Shown here: piece by piece, positions 8,681-18,294 of the stretch | Numbering within the stretch: position 1 is the stretch's first letter | How the letters are laid out: every line of letters starts with the position of its first letter | Assembly: GCA_030148665.1 (NCBI GenBank) | Contig: JASBSZ010000013.1 | Coordinates: forward strand, 62,001 to 126,000 | Source of the DNA: Alphaproteobacteria bacterium | GTDB taxonomy: Bacteria > Pseudomonadota > Alphaproteobacteria > Rhodobacterales > Rhodobacteraceae | Reading direction: 5' to 3' | DNA: 64,000 bases | The notes under the pieces: model-generated | What the model was told of the DNA's origin: nothing | What the model saw: the letters and a program-made list of their open reading frames with translations, nothing else | The model's database searches: none | Made by a program: the position numbers and the translations under genes

Positions 8681-10180
8681 CTATTCCATCGTCGGGATCG
8701 AGAAATCCGCGCCATCCTTGATGCCCGAGGGCCAGCGCGAGGTCACCGTCTTGGTCCGCGTATAGAAACGGAAGCTGTCCGGCCCGTGCTGGTTCAGGTC
8801 GCCGAATGCCGATTTCTTCCAGCCGCCAAAGGTGTGATAGGCCAGCGGCACCGGGATCGGCACGTTGATGCCCACCATGCCGATATTGATGCGGGTGGCG
8901 AAATCGCGCGCCGCATCGCCGTCGCGGGTAAAGATGGCGGTGCCGTTGCCGTATTCGTGATCCATCGCCAGCTTCAGCGCCTCTTCATAGCTCTGGGCGC
9001 GCACGGTCGAAAGGACGGGGCCGAAGATCTCGGTCTTGTAGATGTCCATGTCGGGGGTCACGTTGTCAAACAGGCAGGGGCCGACGAAAAAGCCGTTTTC
9101 ATAGCCCTGCAATTTGAAATCACGCCCGTCAACGACCAGCTTGGCGCCCTGTTCGACACCGGAATTGATCAGGCCCAGCACACGCTCGCGCGCCTGCGGG
9201 GTGACCAGCGGGCCGTAATCGACATCGTCGCCCGCCGTATAGGGGCCGACCTTCAGGCTCTCGATCCGCGGGATCAGCTTTTCGATCAGCTTGTCGGCCG
9301 TGGCATCGCCCACCGGCACGGCAACCGAGATCGCCATGCAGCGTTCGCCCGCCGCGCCATAGCCGGCGCCGACCAGCGCATCCACCGCCTGATCCATATC
9401 GGCATCGGGCATGATGATCATGTGGTTCTTGGCACCGCCGAAACACTGTACGCGCTTGCCATTGGTGCAGCCGCGGCCATAGATGTATTGCGCGATCGGG
9501 GTCGAGCCGACAAAGCCGATCGACTGCACGGTTTCGTTGTCCAAGAGCGCGTCAACCGCCTCCTTGTCGCCATTGACGACCTGCAGCACGCCCTTGGGCA
9601 GGCCGGCCTCTTCGAACAGTTCGGCCAGCATCAGGGGCACCGAGGGGTCGCGTTCGCTGGGCTTGAGGACAAAGGCATTGCCGGCGGCCAGCGCGGGGGC
9701 GAACATCCACATCGGGATCATGGCCGGAAAGTTGAACGGCGTGATGCCGGCCGAAACCCCCAGCGGCTGGCGCATGGAATACATGTCGATGCCGGGGCCG
9801 GCGCCATAGGTGAATTCGCCCTTCAGCAGCTCGGGCGCGCCGATGCAGTATTCGACGACCTCAAGGCCGCGCTGCACGTCGCCCTTGGCGTCGGGGAAGG
9901 TCTTGCCGTGTTCGCGCGACAGCGCCTCGGCCAGCTTGTCCATGTCGCGTTCCAGCAGCTGCACGGCCCTCATCATCACGCGGGCGCGGCGCTGGGGGTT
10001 CATCGCGCCCCAGGCGGGCTGGGCCTCGGCGGCGATGGCGACGGCGCGATCGACCTCTTCCTTGCTGGCCAGCGGGGTTTTTGCCTGCACTTCGCCGGTG
10101 GCCGGGTTGTAGACGTCGGAGAATCGGCCCGACGTGCCCTTGACATGTTCGCCGTTGATGTAATGCGTGAGTTCCTGCAT
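8681..10180 (-). CDS. mmsA: CoA-acylating methylmalonate-semialdehyde dehydrogenase
   Basis: A 499-residue aldehyde dehydrogenase that converts methylmalonate semialdehyde plus CoA and NAD+ to propionyl-CoA and CO2, the last step of distal valine catabolism. The cofactor segment [14 protein letters not shown] is at about 146-159, [12 protein letters not shown] at about 223-234, and the nucleophile in [14 protein letters not shown] is Cys281. The MmsA-specific [17 protein letters not shown] is present. Length matches the family. It is transcribed divergently from a LysR gene (124-base intergenic region) and has its own terminator. The open frame extends far upstream but is antisense to the LysR gene. 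Confidence 0.97.
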   Translation of the reverse strand: MQELTHYINGEHVKGTSGRFSDVYNPATGEVQAKTPLASKEEVDRAVAIAAEAQPAWGAMNPQRRARVMMRAVQLLERDMDKLAEALSREHGKTFPDAKGDVQRGLEVVEYCIGAPELLKGEFTYGAGPGIDMYSMRQPLGVSAGITPFNFPAMIPMWMFAPALAAGNAFVLKPSERDPSVPLMLAELFEEAGLPKGVLQVVNGDKEAVDALLDNETVQSIGFVGSTPIAQYIYGRGCTNGKRVQCFGGAKNHMIIMPDADMDQAVDALVGAGYGAAGERCMAISVAVPVGDATADKLIEKLIPRIESLKVGPYTAGDDVDYGPLVTPQARERVLGLINSGVEQGAKLVVDGRDFKLQGYENGFFVGPCLFDNVTPDMDIYKTEIFGPVLSTVRAQSYEEALKLAMDHEYGNGTAIFTRDGDAARDFATRINIGMVGINVPIPVPLAYHTFGGWKKSAFGDLNQHGPDSFRFYTRTKTVTSRWPSGIKDGADFSIPTME

Positions 10181-10280
10181 CAGGAGTCCCCCCAAATTGG
10201 TTGCGGTTGTTTTCATGAAATCCGCGCGCAGGATAGTCTTGCGTTTTTGTATTGTGGAGCGCAAATTTCCCAAAAGTGTT

Positions 10281-10294
10281 TTGCAATTTTGCAA
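10281..10294. promoter_or_regulatory. paired TTGCAA motifs in the mmsA/LysR divergent region
   Basis: Two copies of the self-complementary hexamer TTGCAA (10281-10286 and 10289-10294) sit two bases apart, just upstream of the LysR ATG. LysR proteins commonly bind inverted T-N11-A sites in such divergent spacers, so this is a candidate autoregulatory site. Assignment is inference from position and symmetry only. Confidence 0.35.
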
Positions 10295-10303
10295 AGGTGG
10301 AAA

Positions 10304-11206
10304 ATGGAGCGCCTCAACTGGGACGATCTCAAGGTGTTTCTGGCGGTTGCCCGGCTGGAAAGCCTGTCGGCCGCGGGCAAGGCGCTGCGGATGGATCCGG
10401 CCACGGTGGGCCGGCGCATCAGCCGGCTGGAACAGGCGCTTGCGACCCGGTTGTTCGTGAAATCGCCGCAGGGTTATGCCCTGACCGAGGCGGGCGAGCG
10501 GCTGGCCGAGCACGCGAACGGGGCCGAGCGCGCGGTGATCGCGGCGCTGGACGAAACCCGTTCGCCCCCCAATGTGCTGAGCGGCACCATCCGCATCGGG
10601 GCGCCGGACGGGGTGGCCAACTATCTGCTGCCACAGATCTGCGCCGCCATCTGCGACGACAACCCGGCGCTCGAGGTGCAGATCGTGGCGCTGCCCAGGG
10701 TGTTCAACCTGTCCAAGCGCGAGGCCGACATGGCGATTACCGTCTCGCCCCCCGAAACCGGGCGGCTGACGGTGCAGAAGCTGACCGACTATCACCTGCA
10801 TCTGGCCGCCAGCCGCGCATATCTGGAAAGGCACCCGCCGATCCGCAGCCGCGCCGATCTGCGCGGCCATCGGATGATCGGCTATATCCCCGACATGATT
10901 TTCGACCGCGAGCTGGATTACATGGACGAGGCGGGCGAGGGGGTTCGCGCGCGGCTGACCTCGAACTCGGTCTCGGTGCAGCTGAACTGGGTGCGACAGG
11001 GCGCCGGGATCGCCATCGCCCATGATTTTGCGCTGCCCGCCTATCCCGACATTCAGCGCATTCTGGCAGACGAGGTTTCGCTGCGCCGCAGTTTCTATCT
11101 GATCCGCCACGCCGACGATCGCCAGGTCGCGCGTCTGAACCGCTTTGCCGATCTGCTGGCGGCGGCCCTGCGACGCGAGGTTGCCCGGCTCGAGGCCCGG
11201 GCCTGA
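10304..11206 (+). CDS. LysR-family transcriptional regulator
   Basis: A 300-residue regulator. The N-terminal winged HTH covers about residues 5-65, with the recognition segment SAAGKALRMDPATVGRRISRLEQAL. The remaining 210 residues form the periplasmic-binding-like effector domain. It is divergent from mmsA with a short shared promoter region, which is the classical LysR arrangement, so control of mmsA is likely but inferred. The start MERLNWDDLKVF is preceded by a weak AAAGGTGG. The effector might be a valine-pathway intermediate; nothing in the sequence decides this. Confidence 0.9.
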   Translation: MERLNWDDLKVFLAVARLESLSAAGKALRMDPATVGRRISRLEQALATRLFVKSPQGYALTEAGERLAEHANGAERAVIAALDETRSPPNVLSGTIRIGAPDGVANYLLPQICAAICDDNPALEVQIVALPRVFNLSKREADMAITVSPPETGRLTVQKLTDYHLHLAASRAYLERHPPIRSRADLRGHRMIGYIPDMIFDRELDYMDEAGEGVRARLTSNSVSVQLNWVRQGAGIAIAHDFALPAYPDIQRILADEVSLRRSFYLIRHADDRQVARLNRFADLLAAALRREVARLEARA

Positions 11207-11302
11207 GCGAGGGTGAAACTTGACATAATCCCGCGGCTGAGGCATCATGGTTGCAATAAATTCAATATTTTCGCGTATTTGGCAACCACAGGGAGGATTG
11301 TC

Positions 11303-11737
11303 ATGCTGGTACAGCAGATTCTGGATTCCAAACCCAGCCAGGAAATCGTGACGATTCCCTCGTCGGCAACCGTGACCGAGGCCGCAAGCGAGCTGTCCGC
11401 CCGCCATATCGGCGCGCTGGTCGTCTCGGATGACGGCGAAACGGTTGTGGGCATGTTCTCCGAGCGCGACATTGTGCGCGAGCTGGGCAAGCGCGGGGTC
11501 GGCTGCATGTCGGATTGCGTACGCGACCTGATGACGACCGACATCACCACCTGCACCCGTGCCGACAGCGCCGACGCGGTGCTGCGCAAGATGACCAAAC
11601 GGCGCGCGCGCCACCTGCCGGTGGTCGAGGATGGCAGGCTGGTGGGCCTGATCTCGATCGGGGACGTCGTCTTTGCCAATCTTTCCGAGATGAAGATGGA
11701 AAAAGAGGCGCTTGAAGGGATGATCAAGGGCTTCTGA
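11303..11737 (+). CDS. CBS-domain pair protein
   Basis: A 144-residue soluble protein made almost only of two CBS motifs (about residues 8-65 and 75-130). GMFSERDIVRELGKRG and VGLISIGDVVFANL are the two characteristic CBS C-terminal segments. Such stand-alone Bateman modules bind adenosine nucleotides and regulate partners, but the partner is unknown here. GGGAGG precedes the ATG at 11303; an upstream frame start at 11213 would add a non-conserved leader. A TTGACA sits at about 11220 in an otherwise AT-rich upstream region. Confidence 0.85.
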   Translation: MLVQQILDSKPSQEIVTIPSSATVTEAASELSARHIGALVVSDDGETVVGMFSERDIVRELGKRGVGCMSDCVRDLMTTDITTCTRADSADAVLRKMTKRRARHLPVVEDGRLVGLISIGDVVFANLSEMKMEKEALEGMIKGF

Positions 11738-11764
11738 CGGTGTGGCGGCGGCCGATTTCGGGGT

Positions 11765-11788
11765 GGAGTATTTTTGCAAAGAAGAAGG
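11765..11788. repeat. dispersed repeat family A, minimal copy
   Basis: This is the reverse orientation of the CTTCTTCTTTGC core: GGAGTATTTTTGCAAAGAAG and the following AAGG. It lies 28 bases after the CBS gene stop in the 168-base gap before coaD. It lacks the G/C hairpin seen in other copies. Confidence 0.6.
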
Positions 11789-11905
11789 CATGGCGGCTGG
11801 ATCTGACCCCGCGTAATATCCGTGCGGGCTGGAAAACGCATTGAATCCCCGAGTGCCGATCAATAGTGTTGCGTCGGTATTCAGGTGGCGGCAGGAAAGC
11901 AGACC

Positions 11906-12403
11906 ATGCGCATCGGACTTTATCCCGGCACTTTCGATCCCATCACCCTGGGTCACATGGACATCATTCGTAGGGCGTGCTCGCTGATCGACCGGCTGGT
12001 GATCGGGGTTGCCATCAACCGCGACAAGGGGCCTCTGTTCGATCTGGATGAAAGGGTGCGGATGATTGACGTGGAATGTTCCCGCATCTCGGAAGAAACC
12101 GGCACCGAAATCGTGGTTCACCCTTTTGAAAACCTGTTGATCCATTGCGCACAGGAGGTGGGCGCATCGGTGATCGTGCGCGGGTTGCGGGCCGTTTCCG
12201 ATTTCGAATACGAATTCCAGATGGTCGGCATGAACCGCGCCCTGAACGACGAGGTCGAGACCGTCTTCCTGATGGCCGACGCCAATCATCAGGCGATTGC
12301 CTCGCGTCTGGTCAAGGAAATCGCGCGCCTTGGGGGAGATGTCTCGAAATTCGTGCCGCCCTCGGTGCGCAGCGCGCTTGAGCAGAAATTCGCCGCCAGC
12401 TGA
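11906..12403 (+). CDS. coaD: pantetheine-phosphate adenylyltransferase
   Basis: A 165-residue nucleotidyltransferase that transfers AMP from ATP to 4'-phosphopantetheine, the penultimate step of CoA synthesis. GLYPGTFDPITLGHMDII carries the T/HxGH nucleotide-binding motif near residues 15-18, and IVRGLRAVSDFEYEFQM is the substrate loop. The C-terminal SRLVKEIARLGGDVSKFVP is characteristic of the family. An upstream in-frame ATG would add seven residues and is not conserved. It is followed after 72 bases by two cyclophilin genes. Confidence 0.96.
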   Translation: MRIGLYPGTFDPITLGHMDIIRRACSLIDRLVIGVAINRDKGPLFDLDERVRMIDVECSRISEETGTEIVVHPFENLLIHCAQEVGASVIVRGLRAVSDFEYEFQMVGMNRALNDEVETVFLMADANHQAIASRLVKEIARLGGDVSKFVPPSVRSALEQKFAAS

Positions 12404-12475
12404 TCTTGCCCTTTCCCATGGCCGCGCGATTGCCTAATGTCCGCCTGACACCAGCACTCCAGGAGAGACAGGCAC

Positions 12476-12985
12476 ATGGCCGACATCAAGGACCCCGAGA
12501 ACACCATCATCATCGAGCTCAAGGACGGCCCCGTGGTCATCGAGCTGCTGCCCGACGTGGCGCCCCTTCATTGCGCCCGCATGAAGGAGCTGGCCCGCGC
12601 CGGCGCCTATGACAATGTTGCCTTTCACCGGGTGATCGACGGCTTCATGGCCCAGACCGGCGATGTCAGGAACGGCAACATGGAAAAGGATTTCAACCTG
12701 CGCATGGCGGGCACGGGTGGCTCGGACCTGCCCGACCTTCCGGCCGAGTTTTCCAGCCTGCCCTTTGACCGCGGCACCCTTGGCGCGGCGCGCGCGCAGG
12801 ACCCGAATTCGGCCAACTCGCAGTTCTTCATCATGTTTGCCGACGGTCATTTCCTGAACGGTCAGTACACGGTTTACGGCCGCGTGATCGAGGGGATGGA
12901 GCATGTCGATGCGATCCAGCGGGGCGAGCCGCCGATGAATCCCGACCGCATGATTTCGGTCCGGGTGGCGGCTGACGTGCAATGA
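12476..12985 (+). CDS. cytoplasmic cyclophilin-type peptidyl-prolyl isomerase
   Basis: A 169-residue cyclophilin with no signal peptide. The active-site pattern FHRVIDGFMAQTGD carries the catalytic Arg. LGAARAQDPNSANSQFFIMF and LNGQYTVYGRVIEGMEHVD complete the fold. GGAGAGACAGGCAC precedes the ATG. Its TGA overlaps the ATG of a second cyclophilin, so the two are translationally coupled. It catalyses cis-trans isomerisation of prolyl bonds and is a general folding helper. Confidence 0.93.
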   Translation: MADIKDPENTIIIELKDGPVVIELLPDVAPLHCARMKELARAGAYDNVAFHRVIDGFMAQTGDVRNGNMEKDFNLRMAGTGGSDLPDLPAEFSSLPFDRGTLGAARAQDPNSANSQFFIMFADGHFLNGQYTVYGRVIEGMEHVDAIQRGEPPMNPDRMISVRVAADVQ

Positions 12986-13707
12986 AACGTCTGCTTTACG
13001 TTCTGGTCGCGCTGATCCTGCTGGCCGCGGGATTCATGGGCTACATGTACCTGAACCAGCCCGACATGGGCGAGGTTCCCCCGATGCCCTCGGAATCGGG
13101 GGCGCTGGTCAGCCCCGACAACACCAGCCAGGCCGCCGCCCTGGGCGGTTCCGGCGTCGGCGCGGGGGCCTCGGTGATCCGGGTTGCCGCCAGCAAGGCG
13201 TCGCGCGATGTCATGGTGATCCAGGTGGCCGGCAGCACGAGCGGGGTCGTCGAGATCGAGCTGCGCGACGACATCGCCCCGAACCATGTCGCGCGAATCG
13301 AAAAGCTGGCCGAAAGCGGCGCCTATGACGGCGTCGTGTTCCATCGGGTCATCGACGGATTCATGGCCCAGACCGGCGATGTCGAATTTGGCAAGAGGGG
13401 GAAATCGCTGGCCCAGGCTGGTATGGGCGGCTCGCAAATGCCCGATCTCAAGGCCGAATTCTCGCAACAGCCGTTCGAACGCGGGGTCGTCGGCATGGCG
13501 CGCGCGCGCAGCCCGGATTCGGCCAATTCCCAGTTCTTCATCATGTATGCCGCGGCCCCCTGGCTGGACGGGCAATATACCGTTGTCGGACGCGTGATCA
13601 GCGGAATGGACGTGATCGACGCGCTGAAAAAAGGCGACCCCGACCGCAACGGCATGGTGCAGGACCCCGACTACATGCAGAAGGTGACGATCCGCAAAGG
13701 CGGCTGA
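12982..13707 (+). CDS. membrane-anchored periplasmic cyclophilin
   Basis: A 241-residue protein with an N-terminal hydrophobic segment (about 4-23, LLYVLVALILLAAGFMGYMY) that would anchor or export it. A Gly/Ser/Ala-rich linker follows to about residue 70, then a cyclophilin domain with FHRVIDGFMAQTGD and SANSQFFIMYAAAPWL. The domain closely resembles the preceding protein, so the pair looks like a gene duplication giving cytoplasmic and envelope versions. The ATGA overlap with the upstream gene is the start evidence. Confidence 0.92.
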   Translation: MKRLLYVLVALILLAAGFMGYMYLNQPDMGEVPPMPSESGALVSPDNTSQAAALGGSGVGAGASVIRVAASKASRDVMVIQVAGSTSGVVEIELRDDIAPNHVARIEKLAESGAYDGVVFHRVIDGFMAQTGDVEFGKRGKSLAQAGMGGSQMPDLKAEFSQQPFERGVVGMARARSPDSANSQFFIMYAAAPWLDGQYTVVGRVISGMDVIDALKKGDPDRNGMVQDPDYMQKVTIRKGG

Positions 13708-13823
13708 GCCAGTCGCGCCCACATGCCCGGCGCGGCGTGCAGACACCGATGGCCTGTGTGACGAGAAACGGCATGGTTGCGCCACTGCCGGCCGTCGACA
13801 CGCCATGATGCGCCGGGCGCTGC

Positions 13824-13852
13824 TTGAAACCGCACCTGTGGCCGCGTATCTA
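13824..13852 (+). promoter_or_regulatory. candidate sigma-70 promoter for the cysteine synthase operon
   Basis: TTGAAA, a 17-base spacer and TATCTA lie about 150 bases upstream of the cysteine synthase ATG, within a 301-base gap. Apart from this and a GC-rich imperfect hairpin (CCCGCCGGCTGGGCGGG near 13910), nothing else was recognised in the gap. Confidence 0.4.
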
Positions 13853-14008
13853 GGGGACATGTTGCACCTGGTCGGATTCATTCACGGATCCGATACGGGG
13901 CATGTACCCGCCGGCTGGGCGGGCCGGACACAGGCGCCTCGGGCGGCGCAGGAGAGACACGGCGTCACACGCTCGACGGCGGAACGAGGCAGAAACGGGG
14001 GCAGCGAA

Positions 14009-15049
14009 ATGACGGTTTACAAGGATCTCGAGGCGGCAATCGGGCAGACGCCGCTGATCAGGCTGCGCAAGGCATCCGAGATCACCGGCTGCGATATCTA
14101 CGGCAAGGCCGAATTCATGAATCCGGGCCAGTCGGTCAAGGATCGCGCCGCGCTGTGGATCATCCGCGACGCCATCGCCCGTGGCGAACTGCGCCCCGGC
14201 GGTACCATTGTCGAGGGCACGGCAGGCAATACCGGCATCGGCATCGCGCTGGTTGCGGCCAGCATGGGCTTTCGCACGGTGATCGTGATCCCCGAAACGC
14301 AAAGCCAGGAAAAGAAGGACATGATCCGCCTTGCCGGGGCCGAGCTGGTCGAGGTTCCCGCGGTGCCCTATCGCAACCCCAACAACTATGTCCGCTATTC
14401 GCAGCGTCTGGCCGAACGTCTGGCGCAATCCGAACCCAACGGCGCCATCTGGGCCAACCAGTTCGACAACATCGCCAACCGTCAGGCCCATATCGACAGC
14501 ACCGCGCCTGAAATCTGGGAACAGCTTGACGGCCGCATCGACGGATTCATCTGCGCCATCGGCACCGGCGGCACGTTGGCCGGCACCGCGATGGGGCTGC
14601 GCGAACGCAGCCGCGACATCAAGATCGGGCTGGCCGACCCGTTTGGTTCGGCGATGTATGCCTATTACGCCCGCGGCGAGCTGAAATCCGAAGGCAACTC
14701 GATCACCGAGGGCATCGGGCAGGGCCGTATCACGAAAAACCTCGAAGGGCTTGAGGTAGACATGCCCTATTCGATTCCCGACACCGAATCCCTGCCGGTG
14801 GTGTTCGATCTGCTGCAGGACGAGGGGCTGTGCGTTGGCGGATCCAGCGGCGTCAACGTTGCCGGCGCCATCCGCATGGCGCGCGATCTGGGCCCCGGTC
14901 ACACGATCGTGACGGTGCTAGCCGATTACGGCACCCGCTATCAGAGCAAGCTGTTCAACCCCGAATTCCTGCGGGCCAAGGATCTGCCGGTGCCACCCTG
15001 GATGGATCGCGCACCTGTCCGTCTGCCCGACGTGTTCGAGGATGCCTAG
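14009..15049 (+). CDS. cysK: cysteine synthase A (O-acetylserine sulfhydrylase)
   Basis: A 346-residue PLP-dependent fold-type II enzyme making cysteine from O-acetylserine and sulfide. The PLP lysine is K44 in GQSVKDRAAL. The substrate/phosphate loop EGTAGNTGIGIALVAA is at about 69-84, and IGTGGTLAGTA binds the cofactor phosphate. The C-terminus is longer than in E. coli CysK, as in alphaproteobacterial members. The ATG at 14009 starts MTVYKDLEAAIGQTPL; the upstream open frame has no conserved sequence. The MscS gene begins four bases after the stop, suggesting one operon. Confidence 0.92.
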   Translation: MTVYKDLEAAIGQTPLIRLRKASEITGCDIYGKAEFMNPGQSVKDRAALWIIRDAIARGELRPGGTIVEGTAGNTGIGIALVAASMGFRTVIVIPETQSQEKKDMIRLAGAELVEVPAVPYRNPNNYVRYSQRLAERLAQSEPNGAIWANQFDNIANRQAHIDSTAPEIWEQLDGRIDGFICAIGTGGTLAGTAMGLRERSRDIKIGLADPFGSAMYAYYARGELKSEGNSITEGIGQGRITKNLEGLEVDMPYSIPDTESLPVVFDLLQDEGLCVGGSSGVNVAGAIRMARDLGPGHTIVTVLADYGTRYQSKLFNPEFLRAKDLPVPPWMDRAPVRLPDVFEDA

Positions 15050-15052
15050 GTC

Positions 15053-17461
15053 ATGGTTGCGGTGCAAAGGCTGGCCAGAGGGCTGATTTCACTGCTGCTG
15101 GTCGCGACATGGCTGCTGGCCACCCCCTTTGCGCCCCCCTTGGTCGCACAGGAAACCGGCAAGGTCATCTTTGACTTTCAGGCCTGGGAAAAGACCGCCG
15201 CGAGGGCCGAGGACATCATCAAGTCCGCCGAGGCATCGTCCTCGGCGCTGGAAACCCTGCGCGCGACGCTGGCCGATTACCGCAGCAAGGCGCTGGCCCT
15301 GCAAGAGGCCAGCAAGGCGCGCATCGATACGCTGCAATCGCAGCTCGATGCGCTGGGTCCGCCGCCGGCCAAGGGCGAAACCGAGGCCCCCGAGGTTGCC
15401 AGACGCCGGGCCGAGCTGATCGACCAGCTGGCCAAGGCGCGCGCGCCGGTGCTGGCCGCGCAAGAGGCCCGGACCCGTGCCGACGGCCTGATCGGCGAGA
15501 TCGACCGCATCATCCGCGAACGTCTGGCCGACCAGCTGTTCACGCTGGGGCCAAGCCCGCTGAACCCCGCCCACTGGCCCGAGGCGGTGGCAGCGGTCGC
15601 GCGTTTGAGCAACGATATCAGCGGCGAAGTGCGCGAAGGCCTGCAAAGTGACGCCCAGCGGGTGATGACCACCCAGAACCTGCCATTGACCATCGGCCTG
15701 TTGATTCTGGGACTGCTGCTGATCACCCGGGCCCGCAGCTGGCTGTTGCGGGCGCTGGGCTTTGTGCCGCGTTCCAGCCGCGATGCCCCGAACGAGGCGC
15801 GCGCGCTGCTGCTGTCGACGACGCAGGTCATCATGCCCATGCTGGGTCTGTGGGCAATCCTGCGCGGGATCGACGCCACCGGCCTGGTCGGGTTACGCGG
15901 CGAGGTCGTTCTTTCGGCGGTCCCGGCGATGGGGCTGGCCCTGTTTGGTGCCGCATGGCTGGGACGCACGCTGTTTTCCCTGGTCGATGACACGCCGCTG
16001 TTCTTCTGGTTCTCGCAGGGCGAAGGACAGCGCGCACGACGCACCGCTTTGGTGATGGGGTTGGTGCTTGCGCTCTATTTCCTGTTGCGCAGGCTCGCGA
16101 CCCAGGCCGATTTCACCCAGGCCGCCCATGTCGTGCTGTCCTTTCCGGTCGTCCTTGCCGGGGGGCTGGCATTGCTCAGGATGGGGTTTCTTCTGGATCC
16201 GCCCAGGGGCGAGGACAATCCGCTGGCGGAAAACCCGGTGCAGACCCGCATCTACCGGATCATCGCGCGCGGTGCGATGGCCATTGGCCTGCTGGGGCCG
16301 GTGCTGGCGGCGATCGGCTATTTCACCGCGGCCAATGCCTTTGTCTTTCCGGCCATCCTGACGCTTGCGCTGCTGGGCACGATCATGGTCGTCTTTCGCC
16401 TGGGCGTGCGGCTGGCCGAGGTCCTGTCGCCCGTCCTTGTCGAGGAAAAGGCCGGGCATGAGGGCGATCAGCCGCTGACCCTTTTCCCGGTTTTCCTGGG
16501 CTTTACCCTGATCCTGCTGGCGCTGCCGTTGCTGGCGCTGATCTGGGGCGCGAGGGTGTCCGACCTGCAAGAGGTCTGGCGGCTGGTATCGGACGGGTTC
16601 ACCATCGGCGGGCGGCGCATCTCGGTCACCGATTTCCTGACCTTTGCGATCGTCTTTGCCATCGGCTATACGGTGACGCGCCTGTTGCAGGGGGCGTTGC
16701 GCAACACGGTGCTGCCGCGCACGCGGCTGGATGCGGGCGGGCGCAACGCGATCATCACCGGCACCGGCTATGTGGGGATCACGCTGTCGGCCCTGGCGGC
16801 GATCACCTCGGCCGGGCTCGACCTGTCCAGCCTGGCCATCGTCGCTGGTGCGCTTTCGGTCGGTATCGGCTTCGGCCTTCAGGCGGTTGTGTCGAATTTC
16901 GTCTCGGGCCTGATCCTGCTGGTCGAGCGCCCCATCAAGGAGGGCGACTGGATCGAGGTCGGTCAATACAGCGGCTATGTGCGCAAGATTTCCGTGCGCT
17001 CAACCGAGATCCAGACATTCGACCGCGCCACCGTGATCGTGCCCAATGCCGACCTGATTTCGGGCACGGTGACCAACTGGACCCATTCCAACATGAACGG
17101 GCGCGTCAAGGTGCCGGTCGGGGTGGCCTATGGAACCGACCCGGAAAAGGTGCGCGAGATCCTGCTGGAAATCGCCGAGGCCCACCCCATGCGCGACCAC
17201 CGCAGCAAGCCCGGTGTCGTGTTCATGGGCTTTGGCCCCGATTCGATGGATTTCGAGATCCGCGTCATCATCCGCGACGTCAACAACGTGCTGAGCGTGC
17301 GCTCGGACCTGAATTACGAGATCGTCAAGCGTTTCAACGAGGAAGGCATCGAGATACCCTTTGCCCAGCGTGACATCCACCTGCGCAACCTCGACGAGCT
17401 GGGCGAGACACTGGGCCGCGTCGTCGGCAAGGAAAAACAAGCGAAAGAAGGCAAGGCATGA
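15053..17461 (+). CDS. large MscS-family mechanosensitive channel with DUF3772 domain
   Basis: An 802-residue protein. Residues 1-33 form a signal peptide ending LVAQ. A periplasmic helical region (about 35-190) rich in Ala/Glu/Lys, of the DUF3772 type, follows. About ten membrane segments lie between 215 and 610. The pore-lining helix is in ISLAIVAGALSVGIGFG-like sequence (SLAIVAGALSVGIGFGLQ), followed by the MscS beta domain (ERPIKEGDWIEVGQYSGYV, IVPNADLISGTVTNWT) and the C-terminal cage. It probably releases solutes during hypo-osmotic shock. Its stop overlaps the ATG of the alanyl-tRNA editing gene. Confidence 0.92.
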   Translation: MVAVQRLARGLISLLLVATWLLATPFAPPLVAQETGKVIFDFQAWEKTAARAEDIIKSAEASSSALETLRATLADYRSKALALQEASKARIDTLQSQLDALGPPPAKGETEAPEVARRRAELIDQLAKARAPVLAAQEARTRADGLIGEIDRIIRERLADQLFTLGPSPLNPAHWPEAVAAVARLSNDISGEVREGLQSDAQRVMTTQNLPLTIGLLILGLLLITRARSWLLRALGFVPRSSRDAPNEARALLLSTTQVIMPMLGLWAILRGIDATGLVGLRGEVVLSAVPAMGLALFGAAWLGRTLFSLVDDTPLFFWFSQGEGQRARRTALVMGLVLALYFLLRRLATQADFTQAAHVVLSFPVVLAGGLALLRMGFLLDPPRGEDNPLAENPVQTRIYRIIARGAMAIGLLGPVLAAIGYFTAANAFVFPAILTLALLGTIMVVFRLGVRLAEVLSPVLVEEKAGHEGDQPLTLFPVFLGFTLILLALPLLALIWGARVSDLQEVWRLVSDGFTIGGRRISVTDFLTFAIVFAIGYTVTRLLQGALRNTVLPRTRLDAGGRNAIITGTGYVGITLSALAAITSAGLDLSSLAIVAGALSVGIGFGLQAVVSNFVSGLILLVERPIKEGDWIEVGQYSGYVRKISVRSTEIQTFDRATVIVPNADLISGTVTNWTHSNMNGRVKVPVGVAYGTDPEKVREILLEIAEAHPMRDHRSKPGVVFMGFGPDSMDFEIRVIIRDVNNVLSVRSDLNYEIVKRFNEEGIEIPFAQRDIHLRNLDELGETLGRVVGKEKQAKEGKA

Positions 17462-18177
17462 GCACCATCCCCCTGTTTCTGGATGACGCCTATCTGAAAG
17501 AGGCGCCCGCGACCGTGACCGCCCATACCGACCGCGGCGGCGTGGTGCTGGACCGCTCGATCTTTTACGCAACCGGCGGCGGCCAGCCGGGCGACCGGGG
17601 CGTGCTGCGCTTTGAGGGCGGCGAGATGGAGGTTGCCACCACCGTCAAGGGCGAGGGCGGCGATATCGTGCTGGTCCCGCCCGAGGGCGCCGCCCTGCCG
17701 CCGGTGGGCGCCGAGGTCACGCAGGTGATCGACTGGGACATCCGCCACCGCCACATGCGCATCCACACGGCGCTACACCTGTTGTCGGTGGTGATCCCGC
17801 TGCCCGTGACCGGCGGGCAGATCGGCCCCGAAAAGGGCCGGCTCGATTTCGACATGCCCGACCCGATTGAGGACAAGCAGGCCCTTGAGGACGCGCTGAA
17901 CGCGCTGATCGCGCGCGACCTGGAGGTCACGCAGGACTGGATCACCGATGCCGAACTGGCCGCAAATCCGGGGCTGGTCAAGACGATGTCGGTGCAACCG
18001 CCCAAGGGGGCGGGGCGCGTGCGTCTGATCCGTATCGGCACCGGGGATGAACAGATCGACCTGCAACCCTGCGGCGGCACCCATGTGGCCCGCACTGGCG
18101 AGATCGGCGTGATCCGCCTGGGCAAGGTCGAAAAGAAGAGCCGTCTGAACAGGCGTGTCAACATTCACCTGACGTGA
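17458..18177 (+). CDS. alanyl-tRNA editing protein (AlaX type)
   Basis: A 239-residue free-standing homologue of the AlaRS editing domain, which hydrolyses Ser- or Gly-mischarged tRNA-Ala in trans. The zinc ligands are visible: H103 and H107 in IHTALHLL, and C205 and H209 in PCGGTH. The N-terminal beta domain with FYATGGGQPGDRG is also present, as in AlaX-II/AlaX-M forms. It overlaps the MscS stop by ATGA and precedes the tRNA-Asp pair. The stop is at 18175-18177. Confidence 0.93.
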   Translation: MSTIPLFLDDAYLKEAPATVTAHTDRGGVVLDRSIFYATGGGQPGDRGVLRFEGGEMEVATTVKGEGGDIVLVPPEGAALPPVGAEVTQVIDWDIRHRHMRIHTALHLLSVVIPLPVTGGQIGPEKGRLDFDMPDPIEDKQALEDALNALIARDLEVTQDWITDAELAANPGLVKTMSVQPPKGAGRVRLIRIGTGDEQIDLQPCGGTHVARTGEIGVIRLGKVEKKSRLNRRVNIHLT

Positions 18178-18222
18178 TCGGGGGAGGGGGCAGAATTTAT
18201 CGTCGCCGGGCACCGGAACCGC

Positions 18223-18251
18223 TTGACGACCCAGCCCGCCCCCAATAAAAC
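18223..18251 (+). promoter_or_regulatory. promoter of the tRNA-Asp pair
   Basis: TTGACG, a 17-base spacer and TAAAAC lie 43 bases before the first tRNA, in the 117-base gap after the editing gene. Spacing and position fit a stable-RNA promoter. Confidence 0.55.
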
Positions 18252-18294
18252 CGCCCTCACGTCACGCCCCATATGGGGTGTTCACGGTCAGTCA

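Noticed and set aside
8681-12289. Minus-strand open frame of 1202 codons covering mmsA and beyond
   Set aside because: Only 8681-10180 encodes recognisable protein (MmsA). The upstream part is antisense to the LysR, CBS and coaD genes and has no conserved motifs; long open antisense frames are normal in high-GC DNA.
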